Source: Herbaspirillum sp. SJZ107
Lineage (GTDB): Bacteria; Pseudomonadota; Gammaproteobacteria; Burkholderiales; Burkholderiaceae_D
Reading direction: 5' to 3'
DNA length: 64,000 bases
Assembly: GCF_006715485.1 (NCBI RefSeq)
Contig: NZ_VFNH01000001.1
Location: 1,550,001-1,614,000 of the forward strand
Notes under the pieces: generated by a model
The model's input: only the letters and a program-made list of their open reading frames with translations
What the model was told of the DNA's origin: nothing
Database searches by the model: none
Shown: in pieces, positions 42,155-50,585 of the stretch
Numbering within the stretch: position 1 is the first letter of the stretch
Layout: each line of letters starts with the position of its first letter
Translations under genes and position numbers: made by a program

Positions 42155-42853
42155 TCATGCCGGATTGTCGATCTCCGGAATCCCGCTGTTGCGGTCGGCA
42201 TAGGCAGCCTTGAAGGCCGGGCGCTGTTGCCAGCGCTGCCAGTAGGCATCCAGGAATTCGAAGCGCTCGTCGAGCGGCGTGGCAATCACGGGGAATTTCG
42301 AGAACGCGATGGCGGTTGCCAGCGTAATGTCGGCAAACGTCGGCTGGTCGCCGCCCAGCATCCATTGGCGTCCGTCCGACAGGTGCTTGTTGACCAGCCC
42401 GGCATGTGCGATGGCTTCCTTGCGGCAGTGCTCGCCCCATGCCTCGTTCTTCGTAAGTTCCAGCTTGAAACCCAGGCCGGTATGCAGGACGTGGAAAGCC
42501 GTGGTCAGGCGGTACAGGATGTGGACCCAGATGCGGTGATCCCACATGCTGTCCAGGCCCTGTTCCAGCGGCGTGTCGCCGGTGAGCTTGCGGCCCGGGT
42601 AGGCCTGGTCCAGGTAACGGACAACGGCGGCGGTTTCGGATATATAGCTGCCGTCCGCCAGTTGCAGCGTCGGCGTCTCGCCCCACTCGTTCATTTTCAG
42701 GTGGCGCCAGCCGCGCTGCTCGCCGACCGGCGTCATGTTGTAGACAGTCTCTTCGAATTGACCGGCAATCCCCTTTTCGTGCATGAACAGGCGCAGGCGC
42801 TGGGGGTTGGGAAATGCGGATGGCGAGGTAAAGACGCGTAGTTTGGTAGTCAT
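42155..42853 (-). CDS. Glutathione S-transferase family protein
   Basis: Detoxification-type transferase, 232 residues. The N-terminal thioredoxin-fold begins RVFTSPSAFPNPQRLRLFMHEKGI and has the conserved Pro of ETPTLQLADGSYISETAAVVRYLD (the GSH-binding cis-Pro and Ser/Glu). The helical C-terminal domain contains GDQPTFADITLATAIAFSKF. The start at 42853 follows AAGGAAC. No cognate regulator adjacent. Confidence 0.9.
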   Translation of the reverse strand: MTTKLRVFTSPSAFPNPQRLRLFMHEKGIAGQFEETVYNMTPVGEQRGWRHLKMNEWGETPTLQLADGSYISETAAVVRYLDQAYPGRKLTGDTPLEQGLDSMWDHRIWVHILYRLTTAFHVLHTGLGFKLELTKNEAWGEHCRKEAIAHAGLVNKHLSDGRQWMLGGDQPTFADITLATAIAFSKFPVIATPLDERFEFLDAYWQRWQQRPAFKAAYADRNSGIPEIDNPA

Positions 42854-43072
42854 TCGGGCGGTTCCTTGTCTGTGTTCATAAGGCCGTGCCTGGCTGGTGC
42901 CGTGCGCGGTCTCAGCGTTTGCTTGATGAGGCAGTGAGCACACTGTAACAGTCCATCGTACAGGGCCTCGCACGATCAAGCGCCCTTAGCCGATCGCGCC
43001 GGTTCCCTGGAGTCCTTGCGTATCGTCGAGAAGCGGCGAATTGCGGCATCGAGGTTCGATTGATTGCGTGGG

Positions 43073-43563
43073 ATGGCGGTCGCGTTGCAGCGTGTTATGC
43101 CGCGCTGTTCGCCTCCCCGGGACGTCGGCATGGAACTGTGCCCAGCGCTGCGCGTGTCGAAGCCGATCGGCAAGGATTTGCTATCGATGCGCATCACCTG
43201 GAACGATAACGGTGAATCGAAAGCTGTGTTTTCGCCGGTGTCGCTGATGGTCTCGGCGTTCGCACCGTAGGCGAAGTGCGCAAGACCTTGACCCCGCAGC
43301 TGCGCACCGACCTGGGCGAGCGCCGCAACGCGATGACGCTGCGCGCTGTTCAGCGAAGAGCTGGGCACCGTGATCCAGGTGCGCCGCGACGAGCGCAGCG
43401 CGGTCATGAACGTGCTGTGTTAGTTAGATCTCGGTGCCTGCAGCCACATCATCGGCAAGGTCAACGACCGCTGCATATTCGACCGACGTCAACGTCGCGG
43501 CACCGTTCATCGCGCTAGAGGCCTGTCCGAGTGTGGCGATCCTAAGCGAACAGGGCGTCAACC
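43073..43563 (+). pseudogene. purL: Decayed partial duplicate of purL
   Basis: Follows the same order as purL on the same strand, with many substitutions and two large deletions. 43124-43317 aligns with purL 40407-40600; 43317-43490 with 40931-41105; the last part with about 41282-41360. The first junction falls at a shared GGCGA, removing 333 bases (111 codons). Stop codons (for example TAG in TTCGCACCGTAG) and loss of both ends rule out function. Confidence 0.85.
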
Positions 43564-43610
43564 CAGAAGCTTAAATAAAGCAGGTCTGGCGGACTGTGCG
43601 CCCCTCAACT

Positions 43611-44135
43611 TTATTTGGAAAGTATGACGCCATTGGCCGTGACTCGGCCGACGATGTAGAACGTACGTGACGGTAACGTGCCACGCTCGACAAGATAGAC
43701 GCCGTGTACGCTTTGGAAATAACCACTCTGGCCTAAGCCCTCAAAATTGAAGGCAATGCAGAGATAAGATCTAGGACCTTCGCGTATCAAACCCCAGGTG
43801 GCCAAATCCGCATCGAAACTGGCTGGCATCGCCTTTGACAGGCGTCTGACGTTTCGTAATGAAATGTGTTCGGTGTTATAGATAAGGCCAAACACATCGG
43901 GTGGGTCACCTTTCCAGGTGCCGAGGATCTCCCCGTTATATTTGAAAGTTTGTTCAGTGCGCTTCTTATTGTCGTCTTTGTTGATGTTGTAGGTGTCGGT
44001 CGTTATTTCGGTGTAGTGAGTCTTCGGTGAAGTGCTTTCACTCTTGATGCAGCTCGAAATCGCATCCATGCTTGGCCGTGCATGCGTATCGGCTCCTATG
44101 ATCCAAAGCGCTATTGCAAACGGCAATGACTTCAT
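43611..44135 (-). CDS. Putative exported immunity protein of the PAAR cassette
   Basis: 174 residues, no family recognised. The N-terminus MKSLPFAIALWIIGADTHA is a signal peptide, so it acts in the periplasm. A Cys at residue 29 (SSCIKSE) and another at about 128 (YLCIAFNFEG) could pair. It overlaps the preceding gene's stop by 4 bases (ATGA). As the last gene of a PAAR-effector operon and exported, it is the obvious candidate to protect the producer from the effector in the same compartment (inference). Base composition is visibly less GC-rich than the flanks. Confidence 0.6.
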   Translation of the reverse strand: MKSLPFAIALWIIGADTHARPSMDAISSCIKSESTSPKTHYTEITTDTYNINKDDNKKRTEQTFKYNGEILGTWKGDPPDVFGLIYNTEHISLRNVRRLSKAMPASFDADLATWGLIREGPRSYLCIAFNFEGLGQSGYFQSVHGVYLVERGTLPSRTFYIVGRVTANGVILSK

Positions 44136-44755
44136 TTGTATTCCTTTGCCCGATTAATTTTGACGTACTCCGGGTTCAGCTTCCAGAAGATGGTGCCACC
44201 ATAAGCTGCGGTGGATACATAGACGTGATCGTATCTCCCGATCTCGTTAACCGTTGTGCTGATGACCTTGCCTTTGCTCTTCTTTGTAATCGTTTCGGTT
44301 ACGATTGTCAGTTTACTGGATTCGGAAATCGAATAAACGTTGTGATTTTTATTTGCAAAACGGATTCCGTGCCTGACCTTGGCGTGCTTTTTGTAATTCG
44401 ATTTTATATCTGCGCCGTCCCAGAAATATGCACCATTGGACGCATCTTGTCCGCCTGCAAGCGCATTGTTGGCTGCGGAGATGGCTGCCGACATGCCCGG
44501 GTCACTCATTATCTCTTTTACGCTCGCTTTCATCAGCTTCTTGTACCGGACGTTTCCGTCCGCTACTACAAACGAGAAGGAAGGTTCGGAACTTGCAAAC
44601 CTCATGATGTCGCTGTAACCCCGCGCATCGCGCTGCCGTACGAGGACGCTGGCGAGGGCATTCATCTCTTCTGCGATATCTTGAGTGGAAGCTTCGCCGT
44701 ATGCCATGGCTGCCAGCGTTCGGGTCTGCTTGTCGATCGTGGCTGTGTCGTTCAT
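44132..44755 (-). CDS. Putative T6SS peptidoglycan-hydrolase effector, SleB/CwlJ-like
   Basis: 207 residues without a signal peptide. The first half follows the SleB-type hydrolase pattern: AAMAYGEAS (putative catalytic Glu 21), MNALASVLVRQRDARGY, PSFSFVVADGNVRYKKLM, AISAANNALAGGQDASNGAYFWDG near 90-115. The similarity is pattern-level and from memory of the family. The second half (HNVYSISESSKLTIVTETITKK onward) is beta-rich and unrecognised. It sits between a PAAR gene and an exported putative immunity gene with 4-base overlaps on both sides, as expected for a T6SS cargo effector. No VgrG or T6SS structural gene is in this window. Confidence 0.6.
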   Translation of the reverse strand: MNDTATIDKQTRTLAAMAYGEASTQDIAEEMNALASVLVRQRDARGYSDIMRFASSEPSFSFVVADGNVRYKKLMKASVKEIMSDPGMSAAISAANNALAGGQDASNGAYFWDGADIKSNYKKHAKVRHGIRFANKNHNVYSISESSKLTIVTETITKKSKGKVISTTVNEIGRYDHVYVSTAAYGGTIFWKLNPEYVKINRAKEYK

Positions 44756-45345
44756 GTGCGCGAAACGCTGTCGTTTTCAATCCAGGTAACCAGTCGAACG
44801 TGTCTATTGCCGTCGACGACTATGGTTGCGCCGTCCAAATAAGCGCCAGCTTTCGTATGCAGTTGATCGTCAATGTGCAGGTCATAACGATAGCCGTCCA
44901 CTGGATTGCCGTCGCTGTCCCTAACTGAGTAGTAGCGCTCGCTTTGAATCTCGGCATCCGTGTTGTCATCCCCAGGATCGTTGCTGACGTGCCGGTTTTC
45001 TGCATCGGAGTCTTCCGCTCGGTCAACAGTACTTATGTTTGCGGAGGGCGAAGCCATTTTGGTATTGCTGGATCCTGAACCCCATTCGACAGTATCAGTA
45101 AACTGGCTGGCGATCAGGATGGCGCCGCAAGCTGTTTTCATCCCTGCAATGGCGACGCCCTTCCCATAGAATGTGGTCGTCAGGACGCCCTCAACGATCG
45201 GGAAAGTGCCGCGGCATTTCGGGCATAAGGTTTTGTGGCCGACAAATGCAATCGGCTTACCCATGCAGATATCTGTTTGCGAGCCTTCCAGTACGGTTCC
45301 GCCGTGACTGGTTTTGTCTCCCATCCGAATGATTTCGCCAGCCAT
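44752..45345 (-). CDS. PAAR-domain T6SS spike-tip protein with C-terminal extension
   Basis: 197 residues from ATG 45345, behind GAGGC 6 bases upstream. Residues 1-85 are a PAAR domain (IIRMGDKTSHGGTVLEG, MGKPIAFVGHKTLCPKCRGTFPIVEG, YGKGVAIAGMKTACGAILI). The Cys/His set would bind the zinc that sharpens the VgrG tip. Residues 90-140 are a polar linker; residues 140-190 (YYSVRDSDGNPVDGYRYDLH, GAYLDGATIVVDGNRHVRLVTW) form a beta-rich extension that may dock the effector. First gene of a three-gene operon. Confidence 0.85.
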   Translation of the reverse strand: MAGEIIRMGDKTSHGGTVLEGSQTDICMGKPIAFVGHKTLCPKCRGTFPIVEGVLTTTFYGKGVAIAGMKTACGAILIASQFTDTVEWGSGSSNTKMASPSANISTVDRAEDSDAENRHVSNDPGDDNTDAEIQSERYYSVRDSDGNPVDGYRYDLHIDDQLHTKAGAYLDGATIVVDGNRHVRLVTWIENDSVSRT

Positions 45346-45703
45346 ATATATGCCTCGCTGCGCAAATTGACATACGACAGATGTTTTCGAGAATCTAATA
45401 ACAGCTTGCCGAGTCGGGAGTGTCGCGGGTTTGCGTTTTCTCAAGCTATCGGCGCTTGCGACAAGGTCCGGATGGTCGCTGTAGCGTGAATGGCATGTCG
45501 CCAATCCGCCTTGCGTATGTTCGAGTAACGGCAGGATCTGCTTTCAAGCTCGCGTCGATTTGCCTGCGAGGATGCTTGCGTTGCAATCTGGTCACGATTC
45601 GTTTTCTGTATAGTTGATTTTGCTTAATACCCTAAGGATCAGCCGATTCGAGTGCTCTTGATCTGGATACATTGTCCATACAACCACTACCCTGAGGCTC
45701 CTG
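45346..45703. other. Intergenic stretch between the PAAR operon and the OMP gene
   Basis: 358 bases between divergent genes, so it should contain both promoters. It is AT-richer than the flanking core genes. I see no ORF with good coding signs, no RNA gene and no clear -35/-10 pair. No further purL-like sequence was found in it. Confidence 0.5.
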
Positions 45704-46261
45704 ATGAAACGTTTTGCCATGACTATCGCCGCGGCCGTCTCCTGCAACCTTGCCTTGGCCGCGGAACCGGCTGCTTACATCAGCACAAGCGTAGGCTCTG
45801 CCGAGCAGAAGCTGGCTCTCGATGGCATCGGCGTCTCCAAAAGCGACACTGCTTTCCAGATCGCCGGCGGCTATCGCATCGCGCCGCATACCGGCCTGGA
45901 GATCGGCTATACCAATATGGGTAAAGCCGAAATCTCGTCGGACGCTGCGCGGGCTTCTTCCTCGCCGCAATCGGTCCATTTGGCCGTCACCGGGATGTGG
46001 AACGGGAGCCCGGCATTCGCCGTAACCGGCAAACTGGGTGCTGCCCATACCCGCACCAGGGTCGCGGCCAGCGAGGCCGGGTACTCGGTGTCGGAAAGCG
46101 AAACGCACACCAGCCTGACCTTCGGCATCGGTGCGAGTTACAAATTCGATACGGACATCGCGGCGATCCTCGAGTACCAGAACTTCGGTAAGATCGTCAA
46201 GGCCGATGGTGCCGACCTGAAGGGGCATGTGGTACTGGTGGGCATACGTTACAGTTACTAG
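45704..46261 (+). CDS. Outer-membrane beta-barrel protein
   Basis: 185 residues. Signal peptide MKRFAMTIAAAVSCNLALAAEPA, then alternating beta-strands as in the OmpA-like/OprF barrel family: AYISTSVGSAEQKLAL, TAFQIAGGYRIAPHTGLEIGYTNMGKAE, LTFGIGASYKFDTDIAAILEYQNFGKI, and a C-terminal strand ending in GIRYSY with a terminal aromatic residue, as for barrel insertion. No periplasmic peptidoglycan domain. Function unknown; structural or adhesive role likely. Confidence 0.8.
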   Translation: MKRFAMTIAAAVSCNLALAAEPAAYISTSVGSAEQKLALDGIGVSKSDTAFQIAGGYRIAPHTGLEIGYTNMGKAEISSDAARASSSPQSVHLAVTGMWNGSPAFAVTGKLGAAHTRTRVAASEAGYSVSESETHTSLTFGIGASYKFDTDIAAILEYQNFGKIVKADGADLKGHVVLVGIRYSY

Positions 46262-46395
46262 ACCTGTGACCCGTTGGCGCGACCGGCGTTTGCGCTGCAA
46301 CAGGCCGCGCCCGACCGTGCCCCGGATGCGGGAACTGTCGCGATTATCGATGAGTCCAAACGATGCACAAGCACACGCGGACGAGAGGTACGGCG

Positions 46396-47448
46396 ATGGG
46401 AACGCGACTGGGTGACCTGGTGGAGCGCTTCGGCGGACAGCTTGCGGGCAGCCCTGATGTCGAGGTCACGGCGGTCGCGTCGCTGGAGCGCGCCGGTGCC
46501 TCGGACATCAGTTTCCTGAGCAACAGCAAGCGCCGGGCGCAGGCGCTGCATAGCCGGGCCGCCGCCCTGATCCTGTCGCCGTCCGACGATGACGCCGTGG
46601 CTGCCGGTTACGCGGGCGCCCGCATCGTCACCGCCAATCCCCACGCGTATTTTGCGCACGCAGCGCAATACCTCGTGAGGGCAAGCGAAGCGCCGGCGGC
46701 GGGCGGCATCCATCCCACGGCGGTGGTCCACGGCACGGCACGCGTCGACCCGACGGCTTGCCTCGGCCCGCATGTCACGGTGGAGGCCGGCGCCGTGATC
46801 GGTGCGCACGCCGTCATCGATGCCGGCTGCTACATCGGCCGCGACGCCGTCATCGGCGAACACACGCACCTGTTCGCCAACGTCACCTTCCACGCCCGCT
46901 GCGTCATCGGCGCACGCGGCATTATCCACTCCGGCGCCGTGATCGGCGGCGACGGCTTCGGCTTCGCCATGGACGACGGCGTCTATATAAAAATCCCGCA
47001 AGTCGGCCGCGTGCTCATCGGCGACGAAGTGGACATCGGCTCCAACACCACGGTCGACCGCGGCGCGCTCGACGACACCGTCATCGAGGACGGCGTCAAG
47101 CTCGACAACCAGATCCAGATCGGCCACAACTGCCGCATCGGCGCCCATACCGCCATGGCCGGCTGCGTCGGCGTCGCCGGCAGCGCGATCATCGGCAGGC
47201 ATTGCACCTTCGGCGGCGCGGCCATGGTCAACGGCCACATCGACATCTGCGATCACGTCGACATCACCGCCGGCACTCTGGTCGCGCATTCGATCAGGGA
47301 GCCGGGCCGCTACACCGGCTATTACCCGATCACGCGCAATGCCGAGTGGGAGCGCAACGCCGCTCTGCTGCGCAACCTGCCGGCCATGCGCGAAAAAGTC
47401 CGTGCGTTGGAACGTGCGCTCAAGGCGCTCGCCAGAGGCGGCGACTGA
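46396..47448 (+). CDS. lpxD: LpxD-type UDP-3-O-acylglucosamine N-acyltransferase
   Basis: Adds the N-linked acyl chain in lipid A synthesis. 350 residues from ATG 46396 (MGTRLGDLVERFGG), preceded by GAGAGGTA; a longer start at 46363 lacks this. N-terminal uridine-binding domain to about 95, then left-handed hexapeptide repeats (GPHVTVEAGAVIGAHAVIDAGCYIG). The catalytic His is in QIGHNCRIGAHT near 235. It is outside the usual bamA-lpxD-fabZ-lpxA cluster, so it may be a second copy or serve another sugar. Confidence 0.9.
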   Translation: MGTRLGDLVERFGGQLAGSPDVEVTAVASLERAGASDISFLSNSKRRAQALHSRAAALILSPSDDDAVAAGYAGARIVTANPHAYFAHAAQYLVRASEAPAAGGIHPTAVVHGTARVDPTACLGPHVTVEAGAVIGAHAVIDAGCYIGRDAVIGEHTHLFANVTFHARCVIGARGIIHSGAVIGGDGFGFAMDDGVYIKIPQVGRVLIGDEVDIGSNTTVDRGALDDTVIEDGVKLDNQIQIGHNCRIGAHTAMAGCVGVAGSAIIGRHCTFGGAAMVNGHIDICDHVDITAGTLVAHSIREPGRYTGYYPITRNAEWERNAALLRNLPAMREKVRALERALKALARGGD

Positions 47449-47455
47449 TCAGGCC

Positions 47456-48331
47456 TCAGAGCGAGACGCCGATCGTCAGCGTGACCACGTAGCCGTTCAC
47501 CGGGTCGTCGGTGACCGAGGCGATCTGCAGCGAAGTGCCGTCGCTGAACACGTTGTCGGTGGCGTAGCTGATGCTCGACAGGTTGCGTGAACTGCTGGCG
47601 TAGGCGGTCGTCGAATATGCTTCGTTGAGCGTCGCCATCGGGAAGGTGAATTGCGAGGTCTTGACGCGGTTGGCGGCGCTGGTGGCCTTGGCCAGGCTGG
47701 GGTAGACCTCGAAGTGGATATGCGGCATGCGGCCGGCGTAGCAGCCGGGGAAGATCGTGGTGAAAGTGACGATGCCGCTGCTGTCCGCTTCCTGCACGCC
47801 GCGCAGGTAGTTTTCCTTGGTGAGGCCGGTGGCATACATCGAATAATTGCCGTCGCGGTCGCAATGCCAGAGGTAGACGGCGGCGCCGGCGGCGCTGGCG
47901 CAGCTGTTGCCGACGTTGACGATCTGCAGCTTCAGTGTGGTCGGGATGCCGGCAGCGGTAGCGCTGCCGGGCGATACGCTGGTGCGTATGTCGCCCCGCA
48001 CGATGCCGGACAGCGTCAGTGCGTTGGCGATGCCGCTGCCGTTGCTGTTGGTGCCGTCGCCAGGGTAGGGGCCGCCGGTCTCTTCCGGGATGACGCTGCA
48101 GGTGCCGTTGCTGCCGGTGCCGGTGGTCGTGCCGGTGCTGCCGGTGCCGGTCGTCGTCGATGCCGTGGCGGCGGTGTCGCTGCCGCCTCCACCGCAGCCG
48201 ATCAGGGGCAGGGCGGCGGCGCCGGCAAACAGCCAGCGCAGCGACTGGCGGCGGTCGGACTGGGTGGCGAGCATGCGCTCGAGGTCGTCGGCAAGGGTGG
48301 TGTGTTCGTGGTCCATGGTTCTGTCTTTCAT
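47456..48331 (-). CDS. Lipoprotein-type intradiol ring-cleavage dioxygenase
   Basis: Ring-opening dioxygenase fold of the protocatechuate 3,4-dioxygenase beta type, 291 residues. The N-terminus has a signal with SLRWLFAGAAALPLIGCGGGG: Cys 46 fits a lipobox, then a Thr/Gly-rich linker. The iron ligands are present: Tyr in CDRDGNYSMY, Tyr in PGCYAGR, and two His in MPHIHFEVY. PEETGGPYPGDG is the usual entry motif. It is exported, unlike classical catabolic enzymes, so the substrate is probably an extracellular aromatic; unknown. Confidence 0.82.
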   Translation of the reverse strand: MKDRTMDHEHTTLADDLERMLATQSDRRQSLRWLFAGAAALPLIGCGGGGSDTAATASTTTGTGSTGTTTGTGSNGTCSVIPEETGGPYPGDGTNSNGSGIANALTLSGIVRGDIRTSVSPGSATAAGIPTTLKLQIVNVGNSCASAAGAAVYLWHCDRDGNYSMYATGLTKENYLRGVQEADSSGIVTFTTIFPGCYAGRMPHIHFEVYPSLAKATSAANRVKTSQFTFPMATLNEAYSTTAYASSSRNLSSISYATDNVFSDGTSLQIASVTDDPVNGYVVTLTIGVSL

Positions 48332-48465
48332 CGCGCGTGGGGCCGGCCGGGGTTGTCAATACTGCTTGCCGGGTCGACGACATTGTCTGTTGCCCATGCG
48401 TAAAGCGCAGTCAACGGCGGTAAATCGATGTAAAGACGAATCCGGAGCGTGCTGCTGCAGCGGCG

Positions 48466-48497
48466 AAAAAAAAGCGCCCCCGAAGGAGCGCTCTTTT
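48466..48497 (-). terminator. Rho-independent terminator of the parvulin gene
   Basis: On the minus strand AGCGCTCC, loop TTCG, GGGGCGCT, then eight T. It lies 30 bases past the stop of the parvulin gene at 48527. Confidence 0.85.
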
Positions 48498-48526
48498 CAG
48501 CTTGACCGCGTCAAGACCATGCCAGC

Positions 48527-49309
48527 TTACTGGATCTTGGCCTTCTTCATCAGGTCGTCGCGGAAGGCGGCAACTTTACGCTGCTGCACGGCTTCTGCCA
48601 CTTGCTGCTTGACTTCTTCCAGCGGCGGGATCGGGGTCGCGCGGCTTTCTTCCAGGCGGATCACGTGGTAACCGAACTGGCTCTTGACCGGGGTCTGGGT
48701 GACTTCGCCTTTTTTCAGCGAGGTCATGGCTTTCGAGAACTCAGGCACGAAGTTCTCCGGGCTGGCCCAGCCGAGGTCGCCGCCATTGGCTGCCGAACCC
48801 GGGTCTTTCGATTGCTTGGCCAGGTCTTCGAACTTGGCGCCGCCCTTCAGCTTGGCGATGATCTGGTTGGCTTCGGCTTCGGTCGCGACCAGGATGTGGC
48901 GCGCGTGGTATTCCTGGCGGCCGCCCTGTTCAGCCTTGGCCTTGTCGTACTCGGCCTTGATCTGGGCGTCGGTGACCGGGTTCTTCTTGATGTAGTCCGC
49001 CAGCATTGCGTTGATGATGATGCTTTGACGGGCGTTGTCGATCTGGTTCTTGACCTCCGGGCGGGTACCGACGCCCTGCTTGTCGGCTTCCTGGATCAGG
49101 ACTTCGCGGCCGATCAGGTCCTTCTTGATCGCATCGCGCAGTTGCGGCGAGTCGGTCGCTTTGCCTTGGGCGACGACTTGCTTGACCAGCTGGTCGACCT
49201 TGGACGCCGGGATCGGTTTGCCATTGACGGTCGCAACGTTTTGCGCGAACGACGGCAGGGCTACCATCGCGGTCATGACTAACAACAGGCGGGCTGGCTT
49301 CACAATCAT
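48527..49309 (-). CDS. Periplasmic parvulin-type peptidyl-prolyl isomerase, copy A
   Basis: 260 residues with signal peptide ending PSFA. SurA-N-like region (NVATVNGKPIPASKVDQLVKQVV) then a parvulin domain at about 130-225 (EYHARHILVATEAEANQIIAKLKGGAKFEDLAKQSKDPGSAANGGDLGW, then KSQFGYHVIRLEE). Similar to copy B in order, size and many motifs, so the pair is a tandem duplication. Likely assists outer-membrane protein folding. Confidence 0.9.
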   Translation of the reverse strand: MIVKPARLLLVMTAMVALPSFAQNVATVNGKPIPASKVDQLVKQVVAQGKATDSPQLRDAIKKDLIGREVLIQEADKQGVGTRPEVKNQIDNARQSIIINAMLADYIKKNPVTDAQIKAEYDKAKAEQGGRQEYHARHILVATEAEANQIIAKLKGGAKFEDLAKQSKDPGSAANGGDLGWASPENFVPEFSKAMTSLKKGEVTQTPVKSQFGYHVIRLEESRATPIPPLEEVKQQVAEAVQQRKVAAFRDDLMKKAKIQ

Positions 49310-49413
49310 TTATTCGATCCTATTTGTTCCCGGCAGCGCAAGGCCACCGATGTTCAACATAATGTCGCGATGCGACGCAAACCGGCGGTCGGTGCCGCCG
49401 GGATACCAACATC

Positions 49414-50205
49414 TTACTGTACCTTCGCCTTCTTGACCATTTCCTCTTGGAAGGCTGCCAGCTTTTGCTGCGACAGCGAGTCCTGGATCTGCGGTTTGAC
49501 TTCATCCAGCGTCGGCAGTTTCGCTTGGCGGATGTCGTCCAGCTTGATCACGTGGTAGCCGACCTGGGTCTTGACCGGCTTCTCGGTGACCTGGCCTTTT
49601 TGCAGGCCGGTGAGGCCGGCAGCGAATTCCGGCGGGAAGGACGACGGGCTGGCCCAGTCGAGGTCGCCACCGTTGTTGGCGGAGCCGGTGTCTTTCGATT
49701 GCTTGGCCAGGTCTTCGAACTTGGCGCCGCCCTTGATCTTGGCGATCACGGCGTTGGCGTCGGCTTCGTTGTCCAGCAGGATGTGGCGCACGTGGTATTC
49801 CTTGTCGCCGCTGGTCTTGACGAAGCGGTCGTACTCGGCCTTGACTTCAGCATCGGTCACCGGATGCTTGGTGATGTAGTCGCGGGCCAGGGCGTTGATG
49901 ACGATGGTCTGGCGCGCGCTTTCCAGGGCTTGCTTGACTTCCGGGTTCTTGTCGTAGCCTTGCTTGACGGCTTCCTGCATCATCACTTCGCGGGCGATCA
50001 GCTGCTGCTTGACGGCTTCGCGCAGCTGCGGCGAATCCTGGCCCTGGCCCTGGGCCACGACCTGTTTCACGGCCTGGTCGGCGCGCGAGGACGGGATTGC
50101 CTTGCCGTTGACGACGGCGAGGTTCTGGGCGGATGCTGGCAGGTTTGCAAAGGATGCGGCGATAGCGATCAAGGCTAACAGCAGCCGTGCTGGCTTAAAA
50201 GTCAT
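49414..50205 (-). CDS. Periplasmic parvulin-type peptidyl-prolyl isomerase, copy B
   Basis: 263 residues, signal peptide MTFKPARLLLALIAIAASFANLPASAQ. ATG 50205 is used because AGGAAA precedes it; the longer frame upstream is non-signal-like. Same layout as copy A (NLAVVNGKAIPSSRADQAVKQVV; VRHILLDNEADANAVIAKIKGGAKFEDLAKQ; KTQVGYHVIKLDD). It precedes copy A by 104 bases. Confidence 0.9.
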   Translation of the reverse strand: MTFKPARLLLALIAIAASFANLPASAQNLAVVNGKAIPSSRADQAVKQVVAQGQGQDSPQLREAVKQQLIAREVMMQEAVKQGYDKNPEVKQALESARQTIVINALARDYITKHPVTDAEVKAEYDRFVKTSGDKEYHVRHILLDNEADANAVIAKIKGGAKFEDLAKQSKDTGSANNGGDLDWASPSSFPPEFAAGLTGLQKGQVTEKPVKTQVGYHVIKLDDIRQAKLPTLDEVKPQIQDSLSQQKLAAFQEEMVKKAKVQ

Positions 50206-50309
50206 GTTGTTTCCTGTGAGGGGGTTGCTTGGACGAGATTGGATTAGTTTTTGTAATACGCAGCAGATTTTCAAACAGATTACTTAAGATTCCCTGAAAG
50301 CTCCGGCCG

Positions 50310-50585
50310 TCAGGACAGCTCGGATGGCGCATGGGCGGTGATCGCCAGCGCGTGAATGTCGGTATGCATCATACCTTGCACGGCATCATATACCAGCCGA
50401 TGGCGCATGACCAGTCTGAGGCCCTCGAAGCGTTCAGAAACGATCTTGACGCTGAAATGGCCCCCGCCGGACGCCGCGCCGGCATGGCCGGCGTGCAGGT
50501 GGGAGTCGTCGCCGACTTCGAGTACGGTCGGGGCCAGCGCATCGGCCAGCAGCATGTGGATACGTTCGACTCGGGTCTGACTCAT
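50310..50585 (-). CDS. bolA: BolA-family protein
   Basis: 91 residues. BolA proteins bind monothiol glutaredoxins and iron-sulfur clusters and affect stress morphology. The sequence has VGDDSHLHAGHAGAASGGGHFSVKIVSERFEGLRLVMRHRLVYDAV, with the conserved His and Cys-lacking signature of the family. Its ATG overlaps the yciB stop by 4 bases (ATGA). Confidence 0.92.
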   Translation of the reverse strand: MSQTRVERIHMLLADALAPTVLEVGDDSHLHAGHAGAASGGGHFSVKIVSERFEGLRLVMRHRLVYDAVQGMMHTDIHALAITAHAPSELS

